A stretch of 64,000 bases of DNA, taken from the NCBI RefSeq assembly GCF_037811135.1, contig NZ_CP149130.1, positions 2,910,501 through 2,974,500 on the forward strand, read 5' to 3'. The notes below the pieces were generated by a model. The model was not told where the DNA came from, did no database searches, and saw nothing but the letters and a program-made list of their open reading frames with translations. This DNA comes from Aeromonas rivipollensis. Its GTDB lineage: Bacteria > Pseudomonadota > Gammaproteobacteria > Enterobacterales > Aeromonadaceae. Made by a program: the position numbers and the translations under genes. Positions 63,991-64,000 of this stretch are shown piece by piece (position 1 is the stretch's first letter; each line of letters opens with the position of its first letter).

Positions 63991-64000
63991 GTTCTGCTTC

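Overview
The window is 64 kb of GC-rich, densely coding bacterial chromosome. Gene content and order point to a gammaproteobacterium of the genus Aeromonas: a yfhM-pbpC pair, malEFGK on one strand, a yejK/yejL/yejM cluster, maoP-hdfR, tyrA-aroF and glpT/R/D/Q, with protein sequences intermediate between Enterobacteriaceae and Vibrio/Shewanella. The genus is inferred from protein similarity recalled from memory, not from a search. I see no rRNA, tRNA, insertion sequence, phage gene or CRISPR array. The region looks like core chromosome with a few lineage-specific insertions.

Layout. 1-7.1 kb (minus): penicillin-binding protein 1C (cut by the window edge) downstream of a bacterial alpha-2-macroglobulin lipoprotein. 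7.6-12.8 kb (plus): a five-gene export operon of AI-2E permease, outer-membrane factor, HlyD adaptor, DUF2955 membrane protein and a small K+-channel-like protein. 12.9-17.6 kb: a CoA-disulfide/persulfide reductase with rhodanese domain, divergent from a GAF-PAS-GGDEF-EAL protein, with a palindrome between them. 17.7-19.3 kb: pflA with a duplicated N-terminus, then a CbiM-like membrane protein. 19.3-26.1 kb (mostly minus): a basic amino-acid ABC transporter (HisP/ArgT/HisQ/HisM type), divergent lysO, an isoaspartyl dipeptidase and a second, orphan ArgT-like binding protein. 26.3-36.1 kb: small ORF, acpH, a secreted amidohydrolase, yfgD/DUF2069, a TlpA-like lipoprotein, bepA, a TusA-family protein, perM, a MipA/OmpV protein, an alpha/beta hydrolase preceded by a 60-bp tandem-repeat array, and ppk2. 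36.2-41.2 kb (minus): malE-malF-malG-malK. 41.6-44.9 kb: yejK, yejL and yejM (lapC/pbgA). 45.0-53.7 kb (plus): a Fur-box-preceded operon of a haem-type TonB receptor, a secreted S9 peptidase, a GlyGly-CTERM metallopeptidase and two DUF1566 proteins. 53.9-55.9 kb: ecotin, then maoP-hdfR. 56.0-58.3 kb (minus): aroF-tyrA with a TyrR box. 58.7-64 kb (minus): glpT, glpR, glpD and glpQ.

How genes work together. The glp block imports glycerol-3-phosphate, hydrolyses glycerophosphodiesters, oxidises G3P and regulates itself. The mal block is a complete maltodextrin importer. The amino-acid block pairs import of basic amino acids with lysine export. The strongest candidate for an undescribed system is the 45-53.7 kb iron-regulated operon, where a haem/haemoprotein-type receptor is translationally coupled to a secreted oligopeptidase and followed by an apparently surface-anchored metallopeptidase. 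I infer a haemoprotein-digestion and haem-capture unit. Other local oddities are three small duplications (the pflA N-terminus, the hisQ-hisM junction, and the RBS/start of the alpha/beta hydrolase) and a 17-bp tandem repeat beside a 25-codon ORF.
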